64,000 nucleotides of DNA from Microcyclospora pomicola (taxonomy: Eukaryota > Ascomycota > Dothideomycetes > Capnodiales): NCBI GenBank assembly GCA_002786065.1, contig NHNY01000006.1, positions 620,001 to 684,000 on the forward strand. The letters run 5' to 3'. The position numbers and the translations under genes are program-made. The notes below the pieces were generated by a model that did not search any database, was not told where the DNA came from, and saw only the letters and a program-made list of their open reading frames with translations. This document shows, one piece after another, positions 10,426 to 22,458 of the stretch. Each line of letters begins with the position of its first letter. Within the stretch, counting starts at the first letter, position 1.

Positions 10426-10704
10426 AAAGCAGGGTAAGGCAGGTTTAGATGGAATAGAGCCTGAAAGCCATGCTGTTGCGCATTGCCAACAAAGCTTTCA
10501 GCAATCTTACCATGTCACCCGTGTTGATCACTCCTGAATGCGACGTCAAGAGAGACTGCGATTCATGCTCATATATGGTATGCTCTATGCTTCCATACGC
10601 CACGCACGGACGAATTAAAGGTGCAGCAGCACTTCCGACACAAGACTGATCGTCGCACAGCCACAGCCAAACTTCTCCCATTGCCATGCGCATATATGCA
10701 AAGT

Positions 10705-11824
10705 CTAAAGGAAATAATCTGGTGTTCTGCGTGAGACCATCGGCTCGCCTGCTCGAGGGCATGGGTCGAATTGTAGGCTGACAGACGAAGTTAGCGGTGT
10801 CATCCCCAGTTGAGGCACATCGAGGACTTACAAGGTATATTTGAGGTGTTCGTCGATCTCCATGATAGCTGCTTGGTTGCCGCAGCGGTAGCAATAATTC
10901 GGTGCTAGATGTTGTCAATATAAAATGCACGATGTTAGAAATGATATGCATGTTCTTACCTGAGAAGATCGTCACCACATTCCGGTCTTGGCTCCAGTTG
11001 TATCCCTCCATGACCAGCTGATGGGCTCGGGCGACTAATGTGAGGCCATTGTTATGGTTAAATGCCTCACTAATGTCTTGTCCGAATGTGTACCCAGCAC
11101 CTCTGGGGCTTATGCCCCATCCACACCTGTCATCGGGATCCGACCAAAGCAAGTCACACATCGGACCCTCATGCGGCACCTCCTGTATCCTGTCAAGCGT
11201 GCGGATGTTGTCGAGCGTGTCAATGCTGGGGGATAGACCGCCATGCAAGCAGAAGATCTGATTGTCGATCAAGGCCGTGAGGGGCAGGTAGTCGAACAGA
11301 TCCGTGAAGAACTTCCACACATTCGCGTTGCCGTACTTACGCAGGCACTCGTCATAGAATCCGTAAACCTGAGTGATCTGGCGAGACTCGTGATTTCCGC
11401 GCAGGATTGTGATGCGCTGTGGGTAACGGATCTTCAAGGCGACAAGCAGCGTGACCGTCTCCACGGAAAAGTATCCACGGTCCACGTAGTCGCCCATGAA
11501 CAGATAGTTGGTGTCTGGGTTCGGACCGCCGATCTTGAACAGCTCCATGAGGTCGTGGAACTGGCCGTGGATGTCACCGCACACCGTCACGGGGCATTTG
11601 ACTGGTTGCACGTTCGACTCGTCTTGCAGGACCTCGCGCGCCTTCTCGCACAGTCGTCGCACATCCTCTTCACTGAGTTGCTTGCAGGCCATCAGGCTCT
11701 CGATCCAACCATCCAGAGCGGGTATAGAAGGAGGGTCGACTGATGCGCCCAGGGTGTGCTCTATCTTGCCTGCTTCTTCCATGTTGACATCGCCAGTCGG
11801 CTGCCTCAGCGCGGCAGCCTCCAT
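10705..11824 (-). CDS. Protein phosphatase 2A catalytic subunit
   Basis: The CDS is complement(join(10705..10777, 10832..10904, 10960..11824)), 336 residues. This is the Ser/Thr phosphatase catalytic subunit that pairs with A and B subunits in cell-cycle and stress control. Metal and catalytic motifs are intact: GDIHGQ, GDYVDRG, RGNHE, HGG, and WSDPDDR. The splices restore the family ending [10 protein letters not shown], then [13 protein letters not shown], the conserved tail that is methylated at the last Leu. Introns of 55 and 54 bp have GTAAGA and GTAAGT donors. The frame stays open through both introns, so an unspliced reading would give a false 459-residue product. The N-terminus has about 30 extra residues before [12 protein letters not shown]4 and Sit4-type phosphatases are less likely from the [13 protein letters not shown] start and the tail. 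Confidence 0.93.
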
Positions 11825-12314
11825 GCTGGCGGTTACAGTAGGAGTGGTGGGTAGAGCTCGAGGTGGGAACGAGCGTTGTGGTGGGGTTGTTCCTGAAAGA
11901 GGCGTTCAAGAGTGAGGTCAGGCTGGGTGGTGGAAAGGCTGTCGGGGGAAATGAGTAGTTGGCGAGCGTCGATGGATGTCCGTGGTCAGTCCTGGAGTCG
12001 TCGTTACAATGTCAGTCGTTATGTCAGGACTAGCACAATATTGAGATGTCTTCGCGAGCAGGCGTGGCAGAGACGTCGACAAGCTACTCTGAACAATGAT
12101 GTTGTTGGCTTGGCGGGCGCAAGAACGGATAAAGCCGCAGCCTCATTTAAAGACAAAGAAACATGACGGGCACGCGAGCATGCGGCAAATAATAACTTAA
12201 TCTCAATGTATATGACAGCTAATAATATACGGCACCTTCTTCTGTCATACAGACATCAGGTGTATCAGACAGACAATGATGCCTTCTGAGCGAAGATCAA
12301 AAGCAAAGACTCTG
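11825..12314. other. Intergenic: PP2A promoter and F-box gene 3' flank
   Basis: Both neighbours are on the minus strand. AT-rich sequence at 12180-12235 may be the 3' end of the upstream F-box gene. I see no gene here. Confidence 0.65.
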
Positions 12315-15300
12315 TCAACCCATCTTTCCCTTGCCTTTGGCACCCCACACCCCAGCAGAACGAGGTACCGAGCTCGATAACGCTGGGAACTCCTCGGCGG
12401 CTTCTTGCTTACTTTGTTCCTCTGCCAAGCTCAACTGTAGTGCGAAGTCTAGATCACTCATTTCATTCGCTTTGCTCGACCCGGCCAGGTAGGGAGAGAT
12501 CCGAGGTGATGGCTGTGCCGATGATCCTTTTCTGCCTTTGGGCTTAGCACGGCGAATAGGAATATCGTACGCACTCGAGTCGGGAGATGTAGCAAGGCTC
12601 TGGCGTATTGCTTCCGCGATGTCAGCGTCAATCTCGTCATCCGTCTTTGAGCTTGACATGCGTGGCGATAAGCCATCAAGAGGCGTCACATTGCCTGTTG
12701 CACGAGAACTTTGCTCAGTACTGCTGATTGCAGTGCTTGTGACTGTACTGGTATCAGATGCACGACGACGATTCTCCTGTTCCAGCGTCTCTTGGCTGAG
12801 CATCGCAGCATAAGCCAGAAGCTCGTCTTCACTGCCATCAAGCAAGCTCGTGCCGAAACGCCCTGCAAACCGCTGAGCTTCTTTTCTTCGCTGATCTTTC
12901 TCACGGTCGAGCTCAAACTTCTCGTTAGCAATGTAGTCTTTGAGATTGCCCCTTGTCACTCCGGAGAAGCGCTCGCCGCCGTTGTTGCTGCCTCGTTCGG
13001 AGCGTCGTAGCCGACGCTTTTGTGATTTATATTGGTCAGCAGCAGAAGAGCTGTATGACCAGTAGCGGAGTCTGACACCCAGAGAGACCATGCCACGGAG
13101 AACAGTAGGATCTGGGTCAAGGCATATCGCTCCAGCAGCAAAAAGGTTGATGCCCACTCCATGCACAGAGGCCTGGGCTTGAACAAGTTGACGGCGGGCA
13201 CGAGACGAGCGAGCAGAGTGCATGGTACGAATCGGATGGAGCCTTGACCCTAAGAGATCCCAGGCTTGCACGAGGCCGTCGTTGCCGCCATGAACAAGAT
13301 ACAATGAAGTTATGGCTAAGCATGAGATCTCAGGCGAGTCGGTATGGATGATCCGAACAGGCTCAGCCGTATTGACCAGTTCAGCAGTTCTGGAAACAGG
13401 GCTTCGCATGTCCCATACCAAGACACTTCCCGATTGAGTTCCGACAGCAACAAAGCGAGCACGTTGGCCGGGCAGGTCTGTTGGGTTGACACGGCTATCG
13501 ACACTTGGAAGCGGAGAAAAGGTAGGCGAGGATGAGGCGGAGCGCCCAGAAAAGCTGAGCAGAGGATCCTCGGAAATGGTTTGGGTAGCAAAGAGTGATT
13601 TGTCGATGGCCGTTGCTAGTATCTGAACGTGTTTGAGTCCGTGCAAAGAAAAGGTAGACGTGCGCCATTCTTCAGAAATCGGGCGCGGTGTGGAAGCACC
13701 TTGGTAGTCGTCGTGCGCTAGAGTGGCTTGCAGGCTGTCGAAAGTAAAGGCAGGCGCTTGAGCCAGAACAGGAGATCCACCACCGCCAAAGACGGACGAC
13801 GAGTGCGAGCCTTCGGTGCTACCACTAGTGAGCGGCGGAGTGGATGCATTATTGTAAGATGGTCGGTCCTGGAATTTGCAACGAGTGTACCGTCTGATGG
13901 AGGCGACATCGCCTTCTCCCAACCCGCACCCGAAGACAACAACGTTCTCCCCAGCATTATTGCCATCGTCCCCAGCAAAGTCGACCTCAAGCTTCCTGCG
14001 CAGGTCCCAACCGGAGCATGCTTTACGGAAGAAGATGGGCTTGCGCGTGACAAATTCTTCAATCTCACGGGTCTCGGCTTCAATTTGCTGAGCGGTCAAG
14101 CACATACCATTCCAAGACGAGCGAGGGGAGTAGCTACCATCAGCGCGCGAGTCTGCATATGGATCAGGCCTTGCAATGCGGCGACTTGGCTCTGCAAGTT
14201 TCCAATACACGCTCCTGCCAGTCAGCCAGGCCATACGCTCGAGGGATTCCTCGCTCATCTTTACGCCACGTTCGACATGGGATCGTGTTGGAAACTTGGT
14301 CAAGTAGAACACTTCGCCGAGGGCATTTAAGACTACAGCCCAGATGCGGTTCTGAGCCTGCCTCTTCATGCTGTATTCGTTATCGACGGCCACGGCGATG
14401 AGTGGTACTCCAGGACTGAGGACCCAGCGCGCAGTCATTTCACCACGACCAAAACGCTGCTCGCGATGGTTCACATTGCCAGTGGACCCCAGACTGTAGG
14501 CAGTCAGAACACCTAGCGATGAGCCAGACAGGATTCCGATGAGTCCCTCCGTTAGAGAAGGGATAGCAGTAGATTTAGCCATCCAGATGCTACTTATAGC
14601 CTCATTCGTAGATGCGATGCGTGGAATTCCGATGTCTGGTACAGACATTGCGGAGGAGAAGGTCAAGAAACGTCCTCGCATCTCCTCCGATGATCGGTAG
14701 TAGATCAATCCGCCTGGCGAGCCCTCGCCATGTACCATGCCATATGGCTGACTAACGTCCATTACATTGGGCACTCCAACCACATCACCAGGGCCGAGGC
14801 CATATTGAGCGTCCCCAGGGAAACGCTCGAAGAATTGTAGAAAGGTCTGTGGGTCGGATACTCCCCAACTGTCAACTTTGCCCTCCTTTGGGTCACTACT
14901 GGTCGCAGTACCAATGTCGTCCGCGCCGTGCACAAATCTTGGCAAGCGTTTGTTCAGGCCGCTACCAAAGCTTGCATGCAAGTGGTTGATAGTCGTGAGC
15001 AGCTGAGCTGGGTAGTCGACGTGCGGTGTAGCAGTATGACTCTGACCAGAGCGATTGGAGCCAGTAGATGCGAGGGCTTGCACAGGCTTTCCACGGCCTA
15101 GAGAGCGTAACAATCGCGTTCTCATGATGTACTCACTCCGCCACGAAGCAAGAGCAGTAAGTCGCATGAAGACTCGCTTCTCGGAGCGTACGACTTGCTG
15201 TACCTCATCCTCATCATCCTCCTGCAATCTGGCATCTAGCGAGTCTGCACCAGGGAAGAAGTGGGCAAACGCGCTTCTCCACGCGTGAGGACCAGTGACC

Positions 15301-15773
15301 AAGTCATGGAAACGCTTCGACACGAGCGCGATACTTGTCAGGTCGACTGGTGCCAGATGTGCAAGAGCATGCGTCAGGATCTCATTCGGAAGTTCCTGAA
15401 TGAGCGAACGTTTATCCCCAGCATTCCTCGGCTTCTTGATCACTTCAAATCCGGGCCCTTCTCTTCTCCGTACAGGCGGCGTTGAGGCCTTCTCATACTC
15501 AGCGATGCGACTCCCGCTCGGGGGCGGCGAGGGGGTGCCTTTCAATCGGCGGCCGATGAGCTCTTCGCCACCAGTAGCGCGGGCTTCGGATAATGATGCA
15601 GCGAGAGCCGCGTCGAGCGCGATCTGCTCATCTGTTCGCGCCCCGCTGCTCGGTGGCGAGGAGACAGATGAGTGGTCATCTGCTGGGAGGCCATGCTGGC
15701 GGTCGATCAAGCGTTCTGCAGCGGTTGTCTCAAGAGAATCTGTTTGGAAGGATTGAGAGGGCGCTGATTGCAT
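12315..15773 (-). CDS. F-box / WD-repeat protein with ubiquitin-interacting motifs
   Basis: This is a 1152-residue protein from one exon. An F-box spans about residues 123-165 (LIQELPNEILTHALAHL, ALVSKRFHDLV), predicting an SCF ubiquitin ligase substrate receptor. A long central region contains WD-like blades, clearest in VGTQSGSVLVWDMRSP and HGGNDGLVQAWDLLGSRL. UIM-like helices occur near 50-64 (EQIALDAALAASLSEA), near 1048-1062 (DADIAEAIRQSLAT) and near 1108-1122 (LDFALQLSLAEEQS). UIMs bind ubiquitin, so the protein could both recruit and read ubiquitinated clients; that is inference. A basic helix (KRRLRRSERG) sits before the C-terminal tail. No better-characterised orthologue came to mind, so no symbol is given. 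The ATG at 15771-15773 is the first in frame. Confidence 0.82.
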   Translation of the reverse strand: MQSAPSQSFQTDSLETTAAERLIDRQHGLPADDHSSVSSPPSSGARTDEQIALDAALAASLSEARATGGEELIGRRLKGTPSPPPSGSRIAEYEKASTPPVRRREGPGFEVIKKPRNAGDKRSLIQELPNEILTHALAHLAPVDLTSIALVSKRFHDLVTGPHAWRSAFAHFFPGADSLDARLQEDDEDEVQQVVRSEKRVFMRLTALASWRSEYIMRTRLLRSLGRGKPVQALASTGSNRSGQSHTATPHVDYPAQLLTTINHLHASFGSGLNKRLPRFVHGADDIGTATSSDPKEGKVDSWGVSDPQTFLQFFERFPGDAQYGLGPGDVVGVPNVMDVSQPYGMVHGEGSPGGLIYYRSSEEMRGRFLTFSSAMSVPDIGIPRIASTNEAISSIWMAKSTAIPSLTEGLIGILSGSSLGVLTAYSLGSTGNVNHREQRFGRGEMTARWVLSPGVPLIAVAVDNEYSMKRQAQNRIWAVVLNALGEVFYLTKFPTRSHVERGVKMSEESLERMAWLTGRSVYWKLAEPSRRIARPDPYADSRADGSYSPRSSWNGMCLTAQQIEAETREIEEFVTRKPIFFRKACSGWDLRRKLEVDFAGDDGNNAGENVVVFGCGLGEGDVASIRRYTRCKFQDRPSYNNASTPPLTSGSTEGSHSSSVFGGGGSPVLAQAPAFTFDSLQATLAHDDYQGASTPRPISEEWRTSTFSLHGLKHVQILATAIDKSLFATQTISEDPLLSFSGRSASSSPTFSPLPSVDSRVNPTDLPGQRARFVAVGTQSGSVLVWDMRSPVSRTAELVNTAEPVRIIHTDSPEISCLAITSLYLVHGGNDGLVQAWDLLGSRLHPIRTMHSARSSRARRQLVQAQASVHGVGINLFAAGAICLDPDPTVLRGMVSLGVRLRYWSYSSSAADQYKSQKRRLRRSERGSNNGGERFSGVTRGNLKDYIANEKFELDREKDQRRKEAQRFAGRFGTSLLDGSEDELLAYAAMLSQETLEQENRRRASDTSTVTSTAISSTEQSSRATGNVTPLDGLSPRMSSSKTDDEIDADIAEAIRQSLATSPDSSAYDIPIRRAKPKGRKGSSAQPSPRISPYLAGSSKANEMSDLDFALQLSLAEEQSKQEAAEEFPALSSSVPRSAGVWGAKGKGKMG

Positions 15774-16143
15774 AAAACGTCTGGTGGTGGGCTAGGAGAT
15801 CGTAGATGACTGAGCCAGATTGTCCCGGATCAGTCGATAGTGATATGCTGAGGCTTTGTGAGGATCAGAAGCGTTGGTGATTGTGTACAAGTAGCGAAGA
15901 GGGAGAGAAGATGAGGTGGGCAAGTTCTGACGTGTTATATTGCGAAGCCCTACTAGCTTCGACTTCCTCCGAGTCTCGGAACTACAGTGCAGTAGAACAG
16001 CGCGTGCTATAGTGATAGGACATGGCGAACTTGACTCCGAATCAAAGCTTGAGACATGACCTTGTGGTTGTATGGAGTACACGTATGATACATAAGTAGA
16101 AACATGATCGTCTAAAGTTAGCAACCAGGTTCGTAACATCGCG
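15774..16143. other. Intergenic: F-box/WD promoter, Asi3-like 3' flank
   Basis: These 370 bp lie between two minus-strand genes. I see no extra gene or repeat. Confidence 0.65.
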
Positions 16144-19032
16144 TCAAGGCACATACAGGCGAGAGTACGCCGCAACATCACTTCTGCAGCAGATGCACTT
16201 CGTGTAGGTTCTTGCCGCCAACCCTACCCGGCAGTCATCACACATGCTCAAGCACCCACAGGGCCAGACAAGAATTGTCCTCGGGGTCGATTGGCAAACG
16301 ACACATTGAGGTCCGCTCTCTCCCATGCCCTCCGCTCCAGTCTGCCAAGTTGCACCAGCTGATGCCTTCGCTCGAGCTTTTTCTCGTTGCGCAAGAATCA
16401 GGTTCTCAAGTTCGACCTCGTCATCGTCGGCGATCGATCCATGCCCTGCATTACCACGAAGACCCGCAATCAAGCGCGTGCGGTCTCGATCCTGCTGTCG
16501 GCGATATTGGCTGCGAGTGATAGGGCGATCTGCTTGTAAGCTAAACGACAGCAGCTGAGCCTCGGCTTTGTCTTGACTCGATTGAGGATTCAGTAGACGC
16601 GACAGCATGTTCAAGTCAAGACCAGTCTCGTGTGCAGGGGTTACCTCTCGGCTTGTTGATCTGTAGGGCAGGCTTTGCGTGGGCGTTCGACTGCCATCTT
16701 CCTCGTCTGTGTCCCAGCCGTCTGTATCATCCGCGTTTGTCGACATGGATATCATACTGGTCGTGTCATCGTCTGCATCGTCGTGATAGTCTCCGCTTCC
16801 GTCAGCGTTACCAAACCACCCTCCAGTGCGCCACCACCTGTACAGATGGTCGCTCAAATTGTCCTCGTCCATCAAGGCACCGAAGGCATCTTGGCGCTTG
16901 CGAGTCTCCTCTTCCACATCTACGTCGTCGTCCTTTGGCAAAGTCAAGATGCCGTCCTGGCCAATCATCCAAAAGTTCAGATCTTCAGTTGGGACTTGGT
17001 CCATCTCAACCGCTGGTTCACGCTGCTTCTGCTGTAATTGAGTCCCCAGCCCTGCAGCTTTCGCTAACCACGCAGGATGCCATGTGATCCCGAGCTTACG
17101 AAGCAGACTCAGGGAGACTTGCGCTTCGGCCATCAATACCAGCCTGGATATCGCCATGACGTACTCACAGGTGAGCTGCATCCGGGATCTTCGCTGGACT
17201 ATACCAAGGCCAGTATCCATGTCAGCGGTCACCCGCTGATCTTGCGTGGAAGTGGTAGCCCGGGACTTGCGTTCACGAGCATAAGGGGACGTCCCAATTG
17301 TGGCGTGTTGATGATCAACATGGCCAAGGCCTTTTGCGATCTCGCCACCAAGAAGCTGAAAAGGAACCTTTGGCATTTTCCGTTCCTCGATACCCTTTGC
17401 CAGTTCGTCGATACGTTTACGTTCAAGCCATGTCATTGGCGCGATTCGGATGCGATTACCCTCGTTGAGATAGACTGCCTCGCTCGCGGCGGTCAGAACC
17501 GTGAAGCCAACTTTCAGTAGGGTTGTATAGAAATCCTCGGACATTTTGATTTGAATTGACGATGCCACAGAAAATTGAATGTTAGCTTGCAGATTCTGGT
17601 ATGCCCATTGAAATCGTTGGCGTAAGGTCAAGCCAGCTCCAACGTCATCAGGCACAGACATCGTGGTCGCAAGCAAAGCCAGGCCATAGATACAGCTGCA
17701 AATGACGATGCCCAGCAAGATTAGGAGGTGAGGAAGGAATCCGACGATGCATACAGTTGGGAAGCGCAGAGTGGCAACGTCGCTAGCGGTATTGATGGGG
17801 CGCAACACGACAGTGATGAAGCTCCAGAGAAATGCAGCCATGTAGCAACAGGACCAAATTCCGGTATTGACGAGTCGTACTTTGTGTCGAAGTCCAGAAA
17901 CCGCCAATGTGGCGCTACTGAGATGACTGAAACAAGAGATGAGACAGATAAGCAGCACCTCTGGCGGCACGTTGAGACGCTGTAAAATCTCCAGCCTGGT
18001 CAACGTTTCCCCTGCATCGGAGATTTGGCCTGGTTTGGCGAGCCCGAAAAGGGAGATTCCCAGAGCACTTGTGAGCATAGTCTCGCATTCAGCAAACGCG
18101 AGTGAATGCTCAAAGATTGTCATTCCAGTTTCCGGAACAGGCTGCTTGCCTTGCAGTGCACAGGTCAAGGTCTCGAAGAATTGACTCGTACACAACACAA
18201 TGAAGAACCAGAAGAGCAGTGATATAGAGCCTCGGAGCTGCCCTATGTCGTCGTTGACACCAGCCAAGGACATGCTACGAGCGGCGCAACAGGTGGCATC
18301 ATCTTGCCAGAACAGTAATGTCGAGCTCAGCTTGTAGATGAATCCACCTTCCCCTCCAAACTCTACGGCAAGAGTTTTGAGCGGGTCCCCCCATCGAAGA
18401 TACGCAAAGTCTGGTGAGGTTTGGCATCGCATGAATTGGAGAACGTGGTGCATTTGCATGACAAATGCACAAATCGGGACAAGATACAAAGCGAGTCGCA
18501 CGTGCCAACCCATATGTAGAGCTTGTCGTGATGATGCGTAGTAGTTGGTCCTGTTCAGAACGAGTGCCTGCTCACCACACATTAGGGTCTGAGTGCATCA
18601 TGCATGTCAACTGCCCGGAAGTATGCTTCATACCACCACAAACGTCATGAGGGCCCATCTTGACAGCAAGTATGAGAAGATACCTCCGACGTTCTTCAAC
18701 CTCCATAGGCCACTGAGTATAGTCTCGAACATTGTCGAATTCTCTCGGCTCGTGTCCACCCCAAAGCCCGTGGCCCCAGCACTACTTAGAACCGCGGCAG
18801 TCCTCTGTGCCAGGATATTGCTTGTATTTGTGATCGTCGAGTTCGCGGTTTGTTGACCGGTCGCGTCTGCAATGACACTGCCTCCGCTCCAAATCTTGCC
18901 CGCAAAGTTGTCGACGGCTTCCGGCATGTGATAGAGGGCGAAAGAGCCAGCTCTCTGCGCAAGGCGGGGGACAACGAGAAGTAGATCTTTGGCCGAAGGC
19001 ACAAATGAAGAGTTGGAGGCGGTGGCGTCCAT
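16144..19032 (-). CDS. Asi3/Asi1-like multi-pass RING ubiquitin ligase
   Basis: The CDS is complement(join(16144..18567, 18634..19032)), 940 residues, with one 66 bp intron (donor GTATGA, acceptor GAGCAG, phase 0). Several hydrophobic segments lie between about residues 120 and 400, for example ISLLFWFFIVLCTSQFF and LLILLGIVICSCIYGLALL. A long acidic cytosolic or nucleoplasmic region follows. The protein ends in a RING-type zinc site (CVVCQ...CGCLSMCDDC...CICC) in the last 55 residues. This order matches yeast Asi1/Asi3, inner-nuclear-membrane E3 ligases that degrade misplaced membrane proteins and control amino-acid-sensing factors. Fungal orthologues are often simply called ubiquitin-protein ligase Asi3. 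Which Asi paralogue it equals cannot be said. Confidence 0.8.
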
Positions 19033-21098
19033 CCCTGCGGTTGTTGGTTTCAGAAGTGCTTGCTCCGAGTGAGTCTAGCAGAAGCCGACTATGGTGGTGT
19101 CTGCAAGTAAATGCACATCGATGTTACGACTACTCTGGCTGTTGCTGAATGAACATCTTGATCTCAGATGTTGCCTAGCACACGACTGTCTCAGACCTCG
19201 CAACGACTTGGCGTTTCGGAAGAGAAGACATGAGAGACAGTTCAAGGCTTAAGCATGGTTCAGGGCATGTGTTTGACAGTCGTGATGTGATGTCGCTGAG
19301 CGTGGTTCCACTACGAGAGTCCGGGGTACCTGCTTTGGAGGTCCGTGCACGGGCAGCTTACAACATCACATGTCAACGTCTTGAAGCTGCAGGGTGGAAC
19401 AAGGACCGTCTTATCGTCAACGCGCACTCTGCAAGATCGTAGCTGAACCAGGCTGTAAGCTGAGCACAGCTACGAAACTGTCTTGGGCTTGCATTGGCGG
19501 AGCACTGGTGAGATAGGGAAAAGTACAGTGATGTCTGGTCGAGAGGGCCCCTTCCCCTCGAGACTCCTCTGCAGTTCTACTCTCCACTTACCCCATCCCG
19601 AGATCTTTATGGCTGCTATGGACATGGTTGTTGGACACGGGGCAGAACATAACAGAAGATAAGGTATCCTACACAGTTCCTACGACCAAACTTCCATTAG
19701 TGTGCTTGGAAATGGGCCACTTCGGTAGGACATCGCTTTAAGTCAGCAATTGGTTCTCGCCAAGATGGCATGGGAGTTCAGCTGAGGCCTGGTAGATGAC
19801 CACATGTAAGCTTCTCTCTGCACGGTATGTTTGCTTATCAGAGGGCCACTTACTCTTGTCTAGATGGGACTTGAGGAGTATACCTTGTTTGCCTCAATCA
19901 TGGCTTTTTGGAAGCTACCTTAGTGTCATGCCCATGTTTTGCTCAAGGCTCGGTTCTTCGGGACCGCTTTTGATCTTAATATGTGGCATGTTTCCATTTC
20001 ACGAACATTCCAATGGAAAGATCCATCTCAGCGCCGGAACTCGTTTCGCGTATTGACATGGCGATACCGATCCTGTTGTACCTCCACGGATTATCGCAAA
20101 GTCGCCTAGTGTCCTTCTTGTACGAAGGAGTCTGCGGTAAGTGCCACCGTTCTGTGCTCCTCAAGACCTGGACCTGTGGAACGAACGATGCAAGACAAAT
20201 AGAAATGCATTGGGTATCACGTTGTACCATGCAGCGAAAGACACGTTTGCAGCACGCAACTGGGTCGTTTGGAAGACATTGTGGTAAGCTACTGTGTTGA
20301 TGTTGCGTTAGTGTAAAGGAGGATTAGACTCTGCTATAGGGGCTGGCAGTCAATGAGAGTCTGCGCGTACATATTCCGTAGCGACACGCGGAGATTCGTG
20401 AGATATCTATATATGAATGCACAAGTAGGTACATGCATTACGCGTTCACGTTATCGCAGGCTCTTACCGCAGTAGCAGCTGTCACAATAGAAGAGCAATC
20501 CAGACAAGCTCTACTGCATGGGCTGTAGATGCGGTTACAGTTGTTGAGATGTCTTGTGGACAGAACATGAGATTCGTGGACCAGTAGACAGAAGTGTACA
20601 CAGTAAGCGAGGGCATTGATAAAATGTCTGCTCCAACAGTTTTACAGCTCACCGTTGATACCCACGCGTAAAGGAGGCACTCAGGTTCGCCTACACAGCC
20701 TACAATATGCAGGATCCCAGGGACTGACGATTTCTGACCATTGGATGGGCTCTCAGGTCTGATCTCCTCGCGTATCGTTGCGCACTCTCTGTGTACCTTA
20801 CGTTTCTAGCATGATATCTGTATCTGTACATGTAGTCTCTCTCGAACACAGGAAGATGTCTTGGGTGACTTGCATCACGTCTGTACACGAGCTTGACGCG
20901 TTGTACTAGGCTGTAAGGCTGATTGTGATATTGGCAGCAAGCACACCTCTCACGGGCACGGCCCATGTCATCTACCACCTTCGTAATCCTTCCCACATTA
21001 CCTAAAGGGACATCATGTTGCAGACATCTGCACCTTAACTTGCAGCCTCGAGCCCAATCATCCACCCCGACCACATCCCTGCCGGACTAGGCTTCACA
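19033..21098. other. 2.07 kb gene-free stretch
   Basis: No frame here looks like a protein: codon use is erratic, there are no recognisable motifs, and candidates such as 19983-20300 and 20700-21074 overlap without conservation cues. Base composition is ordinary, without the TpA excess expected of RIP-mutated repeats. It holds the Asi3-like promoter and the leader of the F-box-like gene. A non-coding transcript is possible but not visible. Confidence 0.6.
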
Positions 21099-22458
21099 AT
21101 GGTCGCCACTACTCGCACTAGAGCCTCTGCGAAGAGCAAATCACAGATTCGAAAAGGGCGAGGAGCTCCAAAAAAGGCACGACATGCTCGAAAGCCTCTG
21201 TTGACAGAAACGATCCAGTCTCGCGAACGTCAACGATCGCTCGAGACTGATGCCGATGTCGAGCTGCTGAGCAAAGACGAAGGTCCAGAAAGCAGCGAGA
21301 ACGAGATCGCCGCACCAAACTACAAAGTTGATGTCGCCGAGACAGCGTTCTTTGGTGCCGTCGAGGTTGGCCAGGACTTCATCAGTGCGGTACCTTCGGA
21401 GGTCATCTACAACATCTTCGAGTATACCGTCCTAGATCATGACCCAGACCGTGCTTGGAAGGAGTACAGTGCTGAACATGACTTCAAATCCAAGCCTCAC
21501 GCTTTGCTGGGTTTCGCCGCTATGTCTTGCCACTTCCGGTCATTGACCGAAGACTTCTCGCGCAGGTTCCTGACGAAACACAGCGTGTTCTACCACTTTC
21601 AGTCTGATGCCGTGCTTCAAAGCCAGAAAATGAGGCGCTCAGCCAGGATCGAAGCATCCGGTACCAGCTCGAGCAAGGTGTATCGCATGGAGCTGGTCAC
21701 TGCAGTCCGCGATATCTGCATTCAGTGCGGACGTCCGTCGAGCCACTGTGCCACCATGTTCAACGGCGTTGGCTGCCACCCTCATTGCGAAGCGATAGCT
21801 TTTCCTGGCAATCTCATGGTCCGTTCTTGTCATCGTCCTTGTCTTCAAATGCTGATTCCATGCCTTAGAACTTGACGGACGCGTTACATGAGTTTGATCT
21901 CCGTGACTACATGCTTCTGAAGTCGCGTATCCCTGGCCCGCGAGCTAAGCATACCGACCTGCCAAGCATACCATATGGCACCATCTGGGCCAGGATGGGC
22001 TTTGGTGCCAGGTCTAGCCTTTCATACAGATTCAATCGCTGCGACGTGGAGAAAATAGCTCGATTGGTTCATGGTGATGTCGAGGCTCATATGGCACAGA
22101 AGCGACGCGAGCATATTATTCGACTGAGTAACAGGAGAAAAGCTGTGTGGATAGCTCTCAAACTGCGCTACCACACAGATGGTCTGAAAACTGCAAGCGA
22201 AGGGTCATCCAGCTGGTTTTATCATGAGAAAGGTAAGTGTGATACGCTCCAGCGACGGACTGCACTGACGACTATGCAGGGCTTGCCAAGGTCGAGAAAC
22301 GCAGGAACGAGGACGAAAGCGTATTGTTTCTTGACTGCATACACCATGCAGCTTATGGTGACTATGAGGACATCCATGCTCGGATCTGTGCAGTCGACCC
22401 CTGCGATGATTGTGCCGAAGAGAAGTTCTTGAGGTATATCCCCTGGCTCAGAGATTAG
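21099..22458 (+). CDS. F-box-like fungal protein of unknown function
   Basis: The CDS is join(21099..21818, 21869..22232, 22280..22458), 420 residues. The introns are 50 and 47 bp; the second has donor GTAAGT and acceptor ATGCAG. The N-terminus is Lys/Arg-rich (KSKSQIRKGRGAPKKARHAR), which looks nuclear. An F-box-like helix pair FISAVPSEVIYNIFEY lies near residue 95. A Cys/His cluster (CIQCG...CHPHC near 209-228) precedes a conserved-looking block (DLRDYMLLKSR, LPSIPYGTIWARM), the layout seen in many Pezizomycotina F-box proteins. The last exon adds another CVVC-like group, CAVDPCDDC. It would be an SCF substrate receptor if the F-box is real. Substrates are unknown. Confidence 0.72.

Noticed and set aside
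11243-11743. Plus-strand frame of 166 codons opposite PP2A
   Set aside because: A mirror of the highly conserved phosphatase exon; no independent start context or homology.
10445-11824. A 459-residue unspliced PP2A reading
   Set aside because: Two standard introns restore the exact PP2A ending; the longer tail is intron and 3' flank translation.
20700-21074. Minus-strand frame of 124 codons before the F-box-like gene
   Set aside because: Overlaps the probable leader of that gene, shows no motif, and has Arg/Cys/Tyr-heavy composition typical of random frames.
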